Below, piece after piece: positions 18,431-27,020 of a stretch of DNA of 64,000 nucleotides. The notes under the pieces were generated by a model. That model saw nothing but the letters and a program-made list of their open reading frames with translations. It made no database searches and was not told the DNA's origin. The stretch is from CAWUFC02 sp963921335 (GTDB taxonomy: Bacteria; Pseudomonadota; Gammaproteobacteria; Pseudomonadales; Halieaceae). Every line of letters begins with the position of its first letter. Position 1 is the first letter of the stretch. The position numbers were made by a program, and so were the translations under genes. The stretch lies in assembly GCA_963921335.3 (NCBI GenBank), contig CAWUFC020000001.1, forward strand, positions 1,178,001 to 1,242,000, read 5' to 3'.

Positions 18431-19900
18431 CTAGCGCGGCGGTTGTTTCATAATGGTTTGCAGCCACTGTGGTTGTTCGCTACCCCTGTACTGCCCTCTG
18501 AAAAAGCGGTGCACCGTGCTCAGGGTGGTGTAGTCCAGGGTGTCGTAATCGCGCCAGGCACTGTCGTCCAGGCGCAGCACCCGGGACACTTCAAACAGGC
18601 CGGTTACAGCGCCCAAACATAATACTACAAACAGTGGCTGTAGCCGCTTTCGTAATGCGCGCTGTTGCCAAACACTTTGCACGGTGATCAGGCACAGCAT
18701 CAGAAGCGCGGGCATGGATGCACGCATGGCGAGATCGTTGAAAAAACCGTAGCTGTACCATGGGAGTAATAGTAGTGTGCCGTTGGCAGCCAGAAACCAC
18801 GGGTTTTTCAACAGAGCTCGGTTCAGGTATACCAGAGTCGCGCTGAGAAGAAGAAATTGGCTGATGAGAAATTCCGGCATCCACAGCAGGAGCTCAGTCA
18901 CCTCATGTCGCTGCCAAATCCACTCGGAGCGGAATGCAGTCGGGCCGCTGCTCAGGTAACCATACAGGATGATCAGCAGAGGCAGGCAAAGCAGGAGGTT
19001 CGGCCAGCTTAGCATTGGAGACCAACCCAGGCTGCGCAGACTGAGTAGGCAAAATACAGCGATAAATGGAAGAAGCCCCAGGCCTACGAAGGGCGACCAA
19101 AACAAGATGCTGACTGACAGCACGCCGGCGATGCGGCAGAACATTGCGTTGCGATACCACTGCATGAGCAGACAAGCCATCAGGGCTGCGGGTAGAAAAT
19201 GCTGCGGCACGTACATAAGCCCGGTCATATTTGATGAGTATTGTACGTGCAGGCCTTCTGGATAGGCCCACTCAAGGTGTGTCCGTCCCAGCCGTAGGCT
19301 GGCCAGATCATCGAAAATCAGCACTCGCAAAATATCTGCGCCGCTGAAAAATACGAAGATAGACAGGCCTAACAGTAGCCAGCGTCCTGGTGGCGCTCGC
19401 TCTGCCAGCATGGCGAAAACCAGGTAGATTCCTGTGATGGTCCACAGAGCCAGTGCCCAGCTCATTGCGCTGAGTCCCAGCCAGCGGCCTACTGCAGCTG
19501 GTAGCATGTAGTAGCCCAGGTAATAGCGCAGCATGGGCTCAGGCCGGTTGCCTTCAGTAGGTAACAGGGTCGGCCAACTGCCGCGAGTCATATCCAGCAA
19601 AATGGCGTCATTTTTTATCCAGTCCGCGTTGGTATTGGTATCCAGCCAACCACCGGCGCCGGTCAGCATCACCCAGCCGGCAGCTAGTGTGAATAGCATT
19701 AGATGCTGCTTATTGGGTCGAGACCATTCGCCGCGCAGCAACGGAGATAAGCTTACCAGCAACAGGGCGCAGCTTGGCACGCTGAACCACCACTGGAACC
19801 ACCCCAGCAGGAAAATGATTAACGGCAGACACAGGTAGATCACCGCCATGCGGGCAGCGGGAGTTAAGTATGTTTCCGGGCTGAGGTTCTCGGCTGGCAC
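18431..19900 (-). CDS. Polytopic membrane protein (489 aa), GT-C-like
   Basis: It has about a dozen hydrophobic segments. A short loop after the third hydrophobic stretch holds N-T-N-A-D-W-I-K-N-D-A-I (D93, D98), followed by a R-Y-Y-L-G-Y-Y-M-L-P-A-A-V-G helix. That arrangement is like the donor-binding outer loop of GT-C enzymes. I do not recognise a specific family. The start is GTG at 19900, or possibly ATG at 19849. A 122-base gap separates it from the upstream gene. It is one of five proteins of this type in the run and resembles the 539-aa neighbour in its hydrophobic profile and aromatic-rich motifs. Confidence 0.6.
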   Translation of the reverse strand: MPAENLSPETYLTPAARMAVIYLCLPLIIFLLGWFQWWFSVPSCALLLVSLSPLLRGEWSRPNKQHLMLFTLAAGWVMLTGAGGWLDTNTNADWIKNDAILLDMTRGSWPTLLPTEGNRPEPMLRYYLGYYMLPAAVGRWLGLSAMSWALALWTITGIYLVFAMLAERAPPGRWLLLGLSIFVFFSGADILRVLIFDDLASLRLGRTHLEWAYPEGLHVQYSSNMTGLMYVPQHFLPAALMACLLMQWYRNAMFCRIAGVLSVSILFWSPFVGLGLLPFIAVFCLLSLRSLGWSPMLSWPNLLLCLPLLIILYGYLSSGPTAFRSEWIWQRHEVTELLLWMPEFLISQFLLLSATLVYLNRALLKNPWFLAANGTLLLLPWYSYGFFNDLAMRASMPALLMLCLITVQSVWQQRALRKRLQPLFVVLCLGAVTGLFEVSRVLRLDDSAWRDYDTLDYTTLSTVHRFFRGQYRGSEQPQWLQTIMKQPPR

Positions 19901-20022
19901 TGCGGGCGAAGCCCCTTATTGTTTGTAACTATCATACCTCTTCGGATGTGAGAAAGCGCCGAGTGAGTGGTCTAGAGATCGCCGGGGTTTGTTTGACCGA
20001 GTTGCCTGGAGTTGGAAGCGAG

Positions 20023-21642
20023 TCATGGGCTGTCTTTGCCTCTAGGCGTGAGCGAGTGGCGCGCAATTTCCTTCTCCCACCGCTCCAGCTCTGTAGGTTT
20101 CGAATTCAACAGTTTTTCTGCATTGAATTTGCGCAGGCCGTGATAGGTGGGCTGAAAAGGTATGAAGTAGAGGTCCTTGTTATCCCGCGCCAGTTCGCGG
20201 TACTCGGATCTAATGTAGCGAGGTGTTTTCTGATTTTGCCATTCGTACCAGAGGCGGCTGTTCAACAAGAGTATGCGAGTGTTGGCCGCACTTTCACGCA
20301 GCGTTGGAAAGGCGAGAACAACGACGGTCAATAGTCCCGCAATTCTTATACTGGGCTGATTTGAAATAAGCTGCCAGGGCAGATGCCTGGCTACCAGCCA
20401 GCTGAAACCCAGCAACACCAGAGGCATGCCCCGCATGGTGTAGTTGTTGAATCCCTGGGAGTAAATCAGCGCTGTAGACAGGAAAAACACCGAGAGCCCA
20501 AGCAGAACTTGACGCTGACGGCGCGAGAGCTTTGGCCATAGGACCCAGGCCAGTATTGGCAGGCCAGCCATATCCACGACACTGATTGCCACCAGATAGG
20601 CCAGTATAGACAGCGGTAAATCCAGCCAGGCGAATTCGCTCCACCCGAGACTGACAGGTGACAGTTCAAAGCTTGCTTGTTGTACCCGATTCATAAACAG
20701 GAAAGCAGGTGCAACTGCGCTCAATAACACTGGCCTCAAATACCGTTGCTGCCACAACCTTCGCAGCAACGCCCGCCAATATAAAAGTCCACAGATTAGC
20801 GCAGGCAGTACCGCGAATGGACTAGTGTAAACAGCACTAAGCAATAGCAGCAGTATGATGACGTCCCGCCTCTTTGAGTGTGCGAGTGTCGCGCAGCGAT
20901 ACAGTAGTATCGCTACCAGCGGTAGCAGTGCACCGAGAGCGTGCTGGGGTGTCCAGAACAGAGTCGTGTAAGGGCTGGACACCTGGTAAAAACCGCCTAG
21001 CCACGGCTGTGCCCACCACTCATCATGTCCAAACCAGGGATTAGCTGTTAGTGCCAGCGAGTCCAATCCTGCGAACAGCGTGCATAGAAACAGAAATGGC
21101 CACTGGCCAGCACGTGGCAGTGTGCGCAAGGCGATCTCAAGTAAGGCGCCTATGATCAACGCGTGGTATAGCAGGCTGCCGAGTACCACGCAGTCTTTCA
21201 GGGTTAGAAACGGCAGGCACTGTTTCAGCACAACCATAGGGTAGAGCGAGGCGTAGTAATAGCTCAGTAGCCATGCATCGGTTGACGGGTGCCGCAGTGG
21301 ATACTGGTCTGATAAGGTCATTGCTACCAGCTCGGCAACGCGGGCGTAGTCGTCAAACTGCAACAATACAGTGTTTTCGGGTAACCATTCGCTGAGGTAC
21401 ACGAGCCTGGGTATAGTCAGGAGCAATAGACTCAGTAACCCCAATAGTAAAAGCGATGAGCGCGGCTTATGACCTCCGCGGCGCAGCTTTAAAGTACTCA
21501 TTGCATAGCCGCTAGCTGCCATGCAGAGCAGGTAAACTGCACTGGTCCAGGCCACCGGCAGTTGCAACAGATTGGCAATAACAAGCACTGCATAGTTAGT
21601 TATCGCGACAGTGGCTAGGCTGCGGCTGAAGCTCAGGTTCAT
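20023..21642 (-). CDS. Polytopic membrane protein (539 aa), GT-C-like
   Basis: This is a multi-pass protein with Q-F-D-D-Y-A-R (D97-D98) in the first large outer loop, followed by P-L-R-H-P-S-T-D-A-W-L-L-S-Y-Y-Y-A-S-L-Y-P. An acidic pair followed by an aromatic helix is the hallmark of GT-C sugar transferases. The C-terminus is a short soluble tail. ATG at 21642 is chosen because GGAGG sits eight bases upstream; a TTG at 21657 overlaps that binding site. It starts 17 bases after the stop of the 515-aa gene. The function is inferred from architecture only. Confidence 0.65.
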   Translation of the reverse strand: MNLSFSRSLATVAITNYAVLVIANLLQLPVAWTSAVYLLCMAASGYAMSTLKLRRGGHKPRSSLLLLGLLSLLLLTIPRLVYLSEWLPENTVLLQFDDYARVAELVAMTLSDQYPLRHPSTDAWLLSYYYASLYPMVVLKQCLPFLTLKDCVVLGSLLYHALIIGALLEIALRTLPRAGQWPFLFLCTLFAGLDSLALTANPWFGHDEWWAQPWLGGFYQVSSPYTTLFWTPQHALGALLPLVAILLYRCATLAHSKRRDVIILLLLLSAVYTSPFAVLPALICGLLYWRALLRRLWQQRYLRPVLLSAVAPAFLFMNRVQQASFELSPVSLGWSEFAWLDLPLSILAYLVAISVVDMAGLPILAWVLWPKLSRRQRQVLLGLSVFFLSTALIYSQGFNNYTMRGMPLVLLGFSWLVARHLPWQLISNQPSIRIAGLLTVVVLAFPTLRESAANTRILLLNSRLWYEWQNQKTPRYIRSEYRELARDNKDLYFIPFQPTYHGLRKFNAEKLLNSKPTELERWEKEIARHSLTPRGKDSP

Positions 21643-21659
21643 CAACGCTGCCTCCAAAG

Positions 21660-23207
21660 TTAACCCTGCTCTTTCAGTTCGTAGATGCGGAAATCGCTTT
21701 CCCGAACCAGCTCGGTGTACTGCTGTGCTATAAGCGATTCAAGTGCTGGCCACTGTTGCATGGTTGTCTCACCGCTGACGTAGGGCTTGTTGCGAGCAGT
21801 AATTTCTACGATGAAACGGGGTGGTCGACTAGTCATCGCATCGAGGAACTGCGATTGCAAGGTCTGAATGTAAGGATTGTCGACATGATGATAGAAGTGA
21901 TAGTCATAAATAAATGGACTGGCGTGAGGGATTTTCAGATCCAGCAGTGCATGGATCGCGCCCCCCGTTGTATCTAATGCCTGAGCACGATCTCCTGGTT
22001 TCACATGAGGCAGCAAGTGTTTTTTTATGCGATCGACGCGGCCTGCCTTGGGCGGAAAAATTGAATCTTCGCTGCTGAATTGCGCTGCCACGAAACGCGG
22101 GTAAAGCTGTATACCGTTGATGGTATTGAGTACGAGCAGCACAACGATAATCGGAGGCAAAACCGTTTTCCATTGCCAGCCTGCGGTTGCAACACTGCGG
22201 AGTAACAGGCAGCTGCCGAGCACACAGAAAAACAGGAAAGGCATAAAGTGATACGCCCAAAATTTGCCGGCAATAGCTGCATACGCCAGATAAAGCGCGG
22301 TCAACAAGCTTAGGGCAATGGCCCATATGCGATCCTCACCCCCCTGGCGCCACAGCAGCAAATAACCGGCGAGTGCTGCTAGCAACCAGGCTTGAAAGCC
22401 CCCCGCCTTGATCAGCTGCGCCCAGAAGTATGCGCTGGCCTGCTGCCCGGAAATTATCTCTAAATCACCGTTGATCTGATTGTAGAGCGGCAGGTAATGC
22501 CACAGCAGCGCCCACAGCTCATTCATTGCGCCGGCCGGGCCCAGCCAGATCAGGATTGCGATAGCAGGCAGCAGTCCGCCAGCCACAAAGATGGCTAAAT
22601 GACCGAGCCAGGTTTGCCCCCGTTCAGGCTGATTGTTGTGCCAATACAGCCATAGAATCACTGGCGCGCCGATCACCAAATGAGGTTTAATCAGCGCGGC
22701 GCAGCTTAACAGTGTCCCTATCACCAGAATGGAATTCCGATCGGCATTTCCGGCTGTGCACAGGTTTAGGCAAGCCAGTATCAAGATCAGCCCCAAGTAA
22801 TCGCGCTGCAGGCTCATGCTCTGGCCATAGCCCAAGTATAGGGCGGCATAGATGACGCCGGTGCTTAGGCCAACCAACAGACCCCATCGCCTGCAAAGGC
22901 GCATACTCAGGTACACCACAAGTAATACCGATGCGATGTCAACGAGCCGAAAAGCCAGGTCGCTGTAGCCGAATGTACGTGTTAAGAGCACATGAAAGGC
23001 CAGCGTGCCTGGCATACTGGTTTCAAATATGTCGCGGTACGCTGTCCAGCCATATTCATTGATCATGAAGGCAGCGTAGTGCAGCAATGGCGTATCGTGC
23101 TCGAAACGCCAACCGTGGCTGCTGAGCAACACTGCCGCGATCAGCAGGGTAAAAGGCAGCAGGAAGCCAATAGCGTAAATCCTGGGTGGTGTAATGCCAC
23201 CTGGCAT
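21660..23207 (-). CDS. ArnT/PMT-like GT-C glycosyltransferase (515 aa)
   Basis: The first outer loop reads W-R-F-E-H-D-T-P (E36, D38), then D-I-F-E-T-S-M-P-G-T-L-A-F-H. It aligns in style with GT39/GT83 enzymes (an acidic E-x-D, then a P-G motif before the next helix). About eleven helices and a soluble C-terminal portion follow. ATG at 23207 has AAAGG seven bases upstream. An upstream in-frame start at 23300 would run into the divergent methyltransferase gene and is rejected. It is the first gene of the long minus-strand run, so the 82-base divergent gap upstream should hold its promoter. Confidence 0.7.
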   Translation of the reverse strand: MPGGITPPRIYAIGFLLPFTLLIAAVLLSSHGWRFEHDTPLLHYAAFMINEYGWTAYRDIFETSMPGTLAFHVLLTRTFGYSDLAFRLVDIASVLLVVYLSMRLCRRWGLLVGLSTGVIYAALYLGYGQSMSLQRDYLGLILILACLNLCTAGNADRNSILVIGTLLSCAALIKPHLVIGAPVILWLYWHNNQPERGQTWLGHLAIFVAGGLLPAIAILIWLGPAGAMNELWALLWHYLPLYNQINGDLEIISGQQASAYFWAQLIKAGGFQAWLLAALAGYLLLWRQGGEDRIWAIALSLLTALYLAYAAIAGKFWAYHFMPFLFFCVLGSCLLLRSVATAGWQWKTVLPPIIVVLLVLNTINGIQLYPRFVAAQFSSEDSIFPPKAGRVDRIKKHLLPHVKPGDRAQALDTTGGAIHALLDLKIPHASPFIYDYHFYHHVDNPYIQTLQSQFLDAMTSRPPRFIVEITARNKPYVSGETTMQQWPALESLIAQQYTELVRESDFRIYELKEQG

Positions 23208-23289
23208 GGCGATGCCTTTATCTTCTAAGTCTGTGTCATTGTGACGGATTGCCCGGGGCAATGCTATGTCGGTATGATGTCGGCGCTTT

Positions 23290-24057
23290 ATGGAAGTCAA
23301 CGTCTATCAACAATTCGAAAACCTGGAGCGGGACCACTGGTGGTTTCGCGGACGCCGTGCGGTTTATCTTGGGCTGCTTGATACCCTTTTACAGGAAAGT
23401 TCGGTTAGGCGCGTTCTGGATCTGGGTTGTGGTATGGGTGGTTTCCAGGCAGGGCTTCGTGCTCGAGTGGATGAGGTCTTCGGTTGCGATATGGATTATG
23501 ACAGCCTGGAGGTCTGCCATGCCCGCGACTACAAGGAGACTTGCATATCAGAGTGTGGAACTCTGCCTTTTGCAGATAACAGCTTTGACTTGGTGTGTTT
23601 GTTCGATGTGCTTGAACACATGGAAGATGATGCTCTTGTGCTTCGGGAGGTGCACCGGGTTCTCGCACCCGGTGGCATAATATTTCTTAGCGTGCCAGCC
23701 TATCAGTTTCTCTATGCAAACAATGATCGCGTTGCCCAACACTTTCGGCGCTACGATCGCAGTATGATTGCAGAACGCTTACCCGCGGCAGGATTCGAAG
23801 TCGAGAAAAATTCCTATTCCAACGTATTGCTTAGCCCGCTGATCATTCCACTTGTGCTTCTTATCAAGGCTTGGGAGTCCCTGCTTAATCGGGATCAGCA
23901 TATGCAGCATTCTAATTTGTCCTGGTCCGTGCCGCGATGGATCAATGAAATACTTTATCGATTGTTCGCTGCTGAGCTACCTGGTACCAGGCGCTGGAAC
24001 TGGGCTTTCGGACACTCCATGATCGTCGCCGGGCGCAAGCCAGGGTTGGGTGACTAA
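23290..24057 (+). CDS. SAM-dependent methyltransferase, Methyltransf_11 type (255 aa)
   Basis: Motif I is V-L-D-L-G-C-G-M-G-G (about 43-52). C-D-M-D is the acidic tip of strand 2, and F-D-L-V-C-L-F-D-V-L-E-H is motif IV. A-P-G-G-I-I-F-L is the post-IV strand. The start of the domain, D-H-W-W-F-R-G-R-R, is common in methyltransferases of polysaccharide loci. A hydrophobic stretch about residues 180-200 might associate with the membrane. It is the first gene of the plus-strand run and joins the next by TAATG. The probable role is methylation of a glycan sugar or lipid-linked intermediate. Confidence 0.85.
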   Translation: MEVNVYQQFENLERDHWWFRGRRAVYLGLLDTLLQESSVRRVLDLGCGMGGFQAGLRARVDEVFGCDMDYDSLEVCHARDYKETCISECGTLPFADNSFDLVCLFDVLEHMEDDALVLREVHRVLAPGGIIFLSVPAYQFLYANNDRVAQHFRRYDRSMIAERLPAAGFEVEKNSYSNVLLSPLIIPLVLLIKAWESLLNRDQHMQHSNLSWSVPRWINEILYRLFAAELPGTRRWNWAFGHSMIVAGRKPGLGD

Positions 24058-25094
24058 TGCCGGTGACGCCGCGACTGTCGATACTGGTTATCGTCTATGA
24101 CATGCCACGTCAGGCCATGAATACTCTCTATTCACTCAGTGCTGAATATCAGGATGGCGTTGACGTGAGTGATTACGAAGTGGTGGTGGTAGAAAATCGT
24201 TCCGGCCGCTGTCTGGACCCGGACGCCGTGGCCGACCTCGGCCCAAATTTCCGCTACCTGTGCAGGGACGAGATCGGCGTTTCGCCGGTTCCGGCGATCC
24301 AGGAGGGGCTGGGCCGCTGCCATGGAGAGATACTGGGGCTGATCATTGACGGTGCTCGTATGCTGACTCCACGGGCCCTGCAATTTGCGCTGCTGGCTTT
24401 TGCCATGCAACGACAGGCACTCGTGACCATACCCGGTTATCACCTGGGAGATGGTGATCACAAAGACCACCTTAGCCTCGGGCACAGCGAAGCCTTGGAA
24501 ACCCAACACCTCGAGGAACTGGAATGGCAGCGCAATGGTTATCGACTGTTTCAGTATGCCTGCTGGAGCTCGGGCAATAAGAACGGGTACTTACAGCCCA
24601 TGCTCGAGAGTCCCGCTCTGTTCTGTCGGCGCAGCGATCTGGACGCCATAGGTGGCGTGCCAGAAGGCTTTGACCAGCCTGGCGGCGGCAGCGTCAATCT
24701 CTACATCTATAGAATGCTCGCGCTGCGAGAGAGCACACGACTGTTCGTCCTGCCTGGGGAGGGCAGTTTTCACCAGTTTCACGGAGGCGTGACCACCAGT
24801 GAGATCGGCGAACGCGAGCGCGTGCTCAAGGCCTTCGATGAGCGCCTGGAGTCAATTTATGGTGGCACATTCTACGCGACTGCGCGTGAGCCCCAGTTAC
24901 TGGGTCCGATTGGTCATTTCGCCCAAACTTTTCTCGACCATAGCCTCGAGCGGGGCCAGAAGCGATTTGCCCGACTAGCGCATCAGCAGAAGATCTTCTG
25001 GAATGATGAGGTGTTTGAATACTGGACCGAGAATGAGCCCAGCAAGCAGGCAGAACTGCGGTCGGCCAAGGTTCGCCGATGGGAAGAGCCATGA
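24057..25094 (+). CDS. Family 2-like glycosyltransferase (345 aa), tandem paralogue 1
   Basis: The N-terminus L-S-I-L-V-I-V-Y-D-M-P-R-Q is the GT2 first strand, with V-V-V-E-N-R-S-G next. In place of the usual D-x-D, L-I-I-D-G-A-R carries the single Asp. A C-terminal block G-E-G-S-F-H-Q-F-H-G-G-V is shared with the following gene and is not part of common GT2 signatures; its histidines could be metal ligands or bind the acceptor. There are no membrane helices. The stop overlaps the next ATG (ATGA). The two genes are diverged tandem duplicates. Confidence 0.72.
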   Translation: MPVTPRLSILVIVYDMPRQAMNTLYSLSAEYQDGVDVSDYEVVVVENRSGRCLDPDAVADLGPNFRYLCRDEIGVSPVPAIQEGLGRCHGEILGLIIDGARMLTPRALQFALLAFAMQRQALVTIPGYHLGDGDHKDHLSLGHSEALETQHLEELEWQRNGYRLFQYACWSSGNKNGYLQPMLESPALFCRRSDLDAIGGVPEGFDQPGGGSVNLYIYRMLALRESTRLFVLPGEGSFHQFHGGVTTSEIGERERVLKAFDERLESIYGGTFYATAREPQLLGPIGHFAQTFLDHSLERGQKRFARLAHQQKIFWNDEVFEYWTENEPSKQAELRSAKVRRWEEP

Positions 25095-26080
25095 GCCAGC
25101 CGCAAATCTCCGTTCTGCTGATTGTCTACAAGATGCGCAGGCAGGCTATGAATACGATTTGTTCTCTGTCGGCGAACTATCAGCGCAACGTCAGCGTGAC
25201 CGACTACGAAGTGCTTGTGGTGGAAAACGAGTCCTCCGAGATGCTGGAAGAGTCGGAGGTCTGCGCCCTCGGTGACAATATCCGCTACTTTCGACGCACT
25301 GAACCCGGAGTGTCACCTGCACCTGCCATCAACTTTGGATTAGCACAGATAAACGCGCCAATGCTGTGCCTAATGATCGACGGCGCTCGCATGGTCACCC
25401 CCCGTGTTATTGAGTATGCGCTTCAGGCGCAACGAGCCAGCAGTACCGCGTTGGCGGCAGTGCCAGGCTATAACCTGGGCCCCACCGAGCACCACTTCAA
25501 TCTGCAACAGGGTTACGATGCAGATTTTGAACAGTCGATGCTGGCGCAGACTAATTGGCAGGATTACGGGTATAACCTGTTCAACATTGCCAGTATGGGT
25601 GGCGCGCATCTCCGCGGTTTCTTTCATCCACTGATGGAGTCCAATTGCCTTTTCTGTAATACCGATGTGTTTCGCGAGATTGGCGGTGCCGATGAGCGTT
25701 TCAGCGAATCCGGTGGTGGCAGCCTGAATCAGCATATTTATCGCGCACTGGGCATTCACCCCAGCGGTCGCTACTTTTTCCTGATGCCGGGCGAGGGCAG
25801 CTTTCATCAGTTTCACGGCGGTGTTTCAACTGTGGAGCGAGAGGACCGCGCTGAGTTGATCAGGGGTTTTAAGGCACATCTGGAGGAAATCTGGGAGGGC
25901 GAATATTGTGCCCTGAGGCGCGAGCCCATCATGCTGGGCGCGGTGACACGCCCGGCCCAGCGTTTCCTGCAGTTTTCATCACGCGAGTCCCGTTCCCGCT
26001 TTGATCGATTTGTGCGCCAGGGCGGCTCGATCTGGCGCGAGGATGAGCTGTTCGAGCTGAACAGGCATTACGATCGTTGA
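25091..26080 (+). CDS. Family 2-like glycosyltransferase (329 aa), tandem paralogue 2
   Basis: This aligns along its whole length with the preceding gene: I-S-V-L-L-I-V-Y-K-M-R-R-Q, V-L-V-V-E-N-E-S-S, L-M-I-D-G-A-R-M-V-T-P-R and G-E-G-S-F-H-Q-F-H-G-G-V. G-G-G-S-x-N is also shared. ATG at 25091 is preferred because GGGAAGAG precedes it and it overlaps the upstream stop; an ATG at 25079 is possible. It lies 13 bases before the sulfotransferase. Both copies keep the same conserved residues, suggesting two sequential sugar additions rather than redundancy. Confidence 0.72.
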   Translation: MSQPQISVLLIVYKMRRQAMNTICSLSANYQRNVSVTDYEVLVVENESSEMLEESEVCALGDNIRYFRRTEPGVSPAPAINFGLAQINAPMLCLMIDGARMVTPRVIEYALQAQRASSTALAAVPGYNLGPTEHHFNLQQGYDADFEQSMLAQTNWQDYGYNLFNIASMGGAHLRGFFHPLMESNCLFCNTDVFREIGGADERFSESGGGSLNQHIYRALGIHPSGRYFFLMPGEGSFHQFHGGVSTVEREDRAELIRGFKAHLEEIWEGEYCALRREPIMLGAVTRPAQRFLQFSSRESRSRFDRFVRQGGSIWREDELFELNRHYDR

Positions 26081-26093
26081 TAGACTGTCTCCT

Positions 26094-27020
26094 ATGAGCG
26101 CAAACGCAGACCGTGACGTATTGGTGCATCTGGGCTTTCCCAAGGCCCTGTCTTCCTGGTTGCAGAAGCACTGGTTTGTTGCTGAATGCGGCTACCAGAC
26201 GCTGCTTGACCCAGTGCAGGTGCAGCTAAAGCTGATTGACCCGGCACCTTTCGCCTTTGATCCACAACCCGCAGTCGCTCAGATGAGTGCCTCCGCTTCT
26301 GATGAACTGCTCGGCGTCATCACCTCGGAATCTCTGTCGGGCAATATGTACAGCGGCGGCTACGACGCCAGGACCTGTATCGACCGAGTGCTGGAAATAG
26401 CGCCCAGTGCACGACTGTTATTGATTGTGCGAGAACAGCGCACCCTGATCCGCTCGCTATACAAATCCCTGGTGACTTGGGGTATGCCTCATTCCATCGA
26501 ACGACTGCTGGATCCGGACGAACCGCGCCTGGTTCCCCAGTTCAACCTGGATTACCTGCGGTTTGATGATCGGGTTGCCTATTATCAATCGCTGGTGGGT
26601 GCTGACCGTGTTCTGGTTTTGCCCTATGAGTTATTCGTAGCTGAGCCGCTGAAGTTCCTGCAGTCGATTCATAAATTCAGTGGTGCTGGAAAGGCGCCGG
26701 ACTGGGATTCTCTGCCGGTGCAGCAGCGGGTTAATCCGGGCCAGAGCCTGTTGAACCTGGAACTGCAACGTCTCGCTAATTACTGGCTCCACAGTGGAGC
26801 CTATAACTACTCCGGGCTATTGCGGCCCAGCGGCGCAGCCTGGCAGCGGCGTATTCGGCGCAGCAAGCGAAACCCCTTTCCCGCCTTTACCAACAGCTGG
26901 TTTGAAGCGGGTTTTCAGAGCAAAGTAGAGCGCGCCACTGCGGGCGTTTATGCCGATAGCAATCAGCGCCTTCAGCAGCTTGCCGGACTAGAACTGAAAT
27001 CCTACGGATACCAGCTCTAG
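26094..27020 (+). CDS. Sulfotransferase-family protein (308 aa)
   Basis: V-L-V-H-L-G-F-P-K-A-L-S-S-W-L is the PAPS 5'-phosphosulfate loop in the position where PKTGTT/PKSGTT usually stands. R-L-L-L-I-V-R-E-Q-R-T-L-I-R-S-L-Y is the 3'-phosphate segment (the R-x-x-x-x-x-x-S pattern is retained in I-R-S-L-Y). The loop lacks the usual Gly-Thr-Thr, having A-L-S-S, so activity is probable but not certain. It is the last gene of the plus-strand run and its stop overlaps that of the P450 gene. It presumably acts on the same glycan as the two GT2 proteins. Confidence 0.7.
   Translation: MSANADRDVLVHLGFPKALSSWLQKHWFVAECGYQTLLDPVQVQLKLIDPAPFAFDPQPAVAQMSASASDELLGVITSESLSGNMYSGGYDARTCIDRVLEIAPSARLLLIVREQRTLIRSLYKSLVTWGMPHSIERLLDPDEPRLVPQFNLDYLRFDDRVAYYQSLVGADRVLVLPYELFVAEPLKFLQSIHKFSGAGKAPDWDSLPVQQRVNPGQSLLNLELQRLANYWLHSGAYNYSGLLRPSGAAWQRRIRRSKRNPFPAFTNSWFEAGFQSKVERATAGVYADSNQRLQQLAGLELKSYGYQL

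Noticed and set aside
23273..23278. TATGAT as -10 for the methyltransferase at 23290
   Set aside because: It would give an almost leaderless message and no -35 was found.
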